From contig BFEA01000169.1 of the NCBI GenBank assembly GCA_003427395.1, positions 2,511,505-2,550,803 of the forward strand: a stretch of DNA of 39,299 nucleotides, read 5' to 3'. Shown here piece by piece: positions 37,837 through 39,299 of this stretch (position 1 is its first letter; the number at the start of each line of letters is the position of its first letter). The DNA comes from Chara braunii. Its lineage: Eukaryota > Streptophyta > Charophyceae > Charales > Characeae. A program made the translations under genes and the position numbers. Under the pieces are notes generated by a model, which was not told the origin of the DNA, did no database searches, and was given only the letters and a program-made list of their open reading frames with translations.

Positions 37837-38261
37837 GGGAACTCAGTTTTCAGCCTGAGTACTTGTGCTTCAGTGTGACTTGCTGCGACATTGTGTTCGG
37901 AGTCCAAGATTGCGACTTTGCGACTTTGCCACTTTTTGTCTGCGTCCTTAGAGTCGTGTCGAGTCTGCGTCCAGTTGAGTGTGTGTGTGTGTGTGTGCTC
38001 TCATTCTCCCGCCTCGCTGCCCTGCCTCTGCCTCCTCACAGCTAAGTTCAAAACAAATTTTACTGTATAATGAAGAAATTTAGGTCCCCCCACCCAACCC
38101 ACTCCGCACACCAAGACCGTAGCACCCATTCCCCCAAGGGGACACCACATGCCAGGACCGGTACCCCCTAAGTGAGCCCCAACATACAATAACCAGTGTG
38201 CAAATGGCCTGCATCGGTCAACGCCCTTCGGCTGTGTGCGCTAAATTGCAGATTCAGAACT
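37837..38261. other. Gene-free stretch
   Basis: A short (TG)n run at 37978-37998. Nothing else recognised. Confidence 0.4.
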
Positions 38262-38326
38262 GCAAGTTTGCAACCTCGTACCACAAAGTGTGGTTTGCAC
38301 CGGTGCTCTACCCACTGAGCCAAGTC
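38262..38326 (-). repeat. tRNA-derived SINE head
   Basis: On the minus strand A-box TGGCTCAGTGGGTAGAGCAC (38303-38322) is perfect and a B-box-like GGTTGCAAACT lies at 38266-38276, with normal tRNA spacing. The T-arm does not pair well. A body beyond 38260 was not identified. Confidence 0.55.
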
Positions 38327-38698
38327 AAAAGGAACAGTGTAGGGAAGTTTCTAGAATCAGGCAACTTTTCCAGGGAGTCTACTCAGGGAAAGCAAAGCTA
38401 GTAGGCCATAATAGTGAGGAAGGCACAATGATTGATATGTGGACAAACAGGAATCGGTCTTACTCCTGGCTAGGGCAAGTGAAAGCTGGACCAAGTTACC
38501 AGCAAGCTCAACGAGGGAAACCCATGCAGTGAGCACACGACATGAAAGCATGTAGTGAAGACACAACATGAAAGCAACAAATGAAAGAGCACAAAGCTAC
38601 GTGTAATCTCTTTATTACTGAACATGAAACATGTTAACATTGGTAGTTAATGATGTAACCGTGAATTCCTCACAAACAACCTGGAAAATACTCGGGCC
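38327..38698. other. Gene-free stretch
   Basis: Repeated GCACACGACATGAAAGCA / GACACAACATGAAAGCA words at 38531-38577 form a short tandem duplication. Otherwise nothing recognised. Confidence 0.5.
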
Positions 38699-38744
38699 AT
38701 CACCCAGCTTTGGCTTGTGCTGGAAACCCGGTCCAGCGTTCCTC
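38699..38744 (+). repeat. B55 repeat copy, 3' half
   Basis: CTTGTGCTGGAAACCCGGTC then CAGCGTTCC matches the 3' half. The 5' half is decayed (CACCCAGCTTTGG). Confidence 0.5.
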
Positions 38745-39246
38745 ACTCTTCCAATAACAAACTTCTACCAAAAACCTCATGAAGCACAGGCTGGTGTAAC
38801 CAGATCCTCTCAAATCTCCAAAGGCAACCAGATCCAAAGCTTTGCTATTCCTACGTGGTCTAAGTTGGACAGGCAGCACGGCAGCCGTGTAGTGAAGCAC
38901 AAGACATCAGAAGAAGGGCAACCCATTCAACCAATCAATCAATCAATTCAGTCGGAGGAGGGATTGCGTGCACCCGCTCACCAACCAGTCGATGTTTATC
39001 TGTAGAAGACATGATTCACCTTGCTATTTGGTAACAACTTCAAAAGTTACATACAGTCAAGCATCCTTCATTTCGATTTCTCATATCCAAAGATACCTCA
39101 ACCTCATTATAGGTAAACTACACCCAAAGGTCCGTTTCCTCAGCAGGATCAACCGGTTCTGTATTATTGCCATTCTTCATGTGCTTGTCTCCACGCGGTC
39201 TTCGTCTTCATGATGATCACCCTGTTCCAAAGAAGTGTCATGCCAT

Positions 39247-39248
<2 letters not shown>
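38745..39248. other. Gene-free stretch
   Basis: A 124-codon forward frame (38631-39005) has no recognisable domain. The CAATCAAT run at 38930-38946 is a simple repeat. No gene seen. Confidence 0.4.

Positions 39249-39299
<51 letters not shown>
39249..39299. repeat. (CT)n microsatellite at the window end
   Basis: At least 25 CT units, running off the end of the window, so its length is not known. Confidence 0.95.

Noticed and set aside
39136-39155. CAGCAGGATCAACCGGTT resembles the inverse of the 18S rRNA 5' end
   Set aside because: The match is only about 13 bases and the neighbouring sequence does not continue the rRNA, so chance is likely.
1-39299. CRISPR arrays, bacterial operons, prophage or plasmid features
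   Set aside because: No regularly spaced repeats with unique spacers, no operon-like gene runs and no ribosome-binding patterns were seen; the content is eukaryotic.

Overview
The window looks like repeat-dense, intergenic nuclear DNA of a eukaryote, most likely of the green (streptophyte) lineage. The evidence is homopolymer and dinucleotide tracts, non-LTR retrotransposon remains, short inverted-repeat elements (MITEs), tRNA-derived SINEs, several U6 spliceosomal RNA copies, an 18S rDNA scrap and a fragment closely resembling the plant-type mitochondrial tRNA-Gln(UUG) gene. A charophyte alga such as Chara would fit, but the sequence alone does not prove it. There are no bacterial-style operons, and I recognise no intact host protein gene. 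Most open frames are short and overlap on both strands; three blocks are flagged only as exon-like and unidentified.

Layout: 1-5 kb holds tandem duplications (about 200, 58, 92, 39 and 23 bp periods), two copies of a 113-bp-class MITE (M2), a tRNA-derived SINE and the mitochondrial tRNA-Gln fragment. 5-9 kb holds a short recurrent conserved element here called B55, a hairpin, a foldback, an exon-like frame and a degenerate minisatellite carrying a U6 retrocopy with a probable target-site duplication. 10-16 kb holds the best M2 copy, another foldback, two chimeras of MITE M1 with the 3' half of U6, an intact M1, a near full-length U6 pseudogene, a long palindrome and a cluster of B55 copies. 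16-18.4 kb holds a (TG)n tract with one undetermined base, a LINE fragment and two MITEs of family M4. 20.9-25.4 kb holds a CCGGA/CCAGA array and the largest element, a decayed LINE on the minus strand. 26-28.4 kb holds two more CCGGA arrays, a SINE pair, M1 copies and a nested insertion (M5 inside M1) next to another U6. 28.9-32.1 kb holds two more LINE C-terminal fragments, a 59-base G run and a SINE. 32-39.3 kb holds an exon-like frame, an 18S scrap, another M1 and M4, tRNA-like scraps and a terminal (CT)n tract.

The sequence reads as layers of insertion. All four LINE remnants lie on the minus strand and keep mainly their 3' ends, as 5'-truncated target-primed insertions do. Their machinery could also have copied the U6 RNAs and SINEs. 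The short MITEs carry no transposase here and must have been moved from elsewhere. The most unusual items are the duplicated M1-U6 chimera, the cleanly resolved M5-in-M1 insertion, the CCGGA arrays with strand-biased CpG decay, and the recurrent B55 element. Family names M1-M5, B55 and LINE-A to LINE-D are local labels used only in this annotation.
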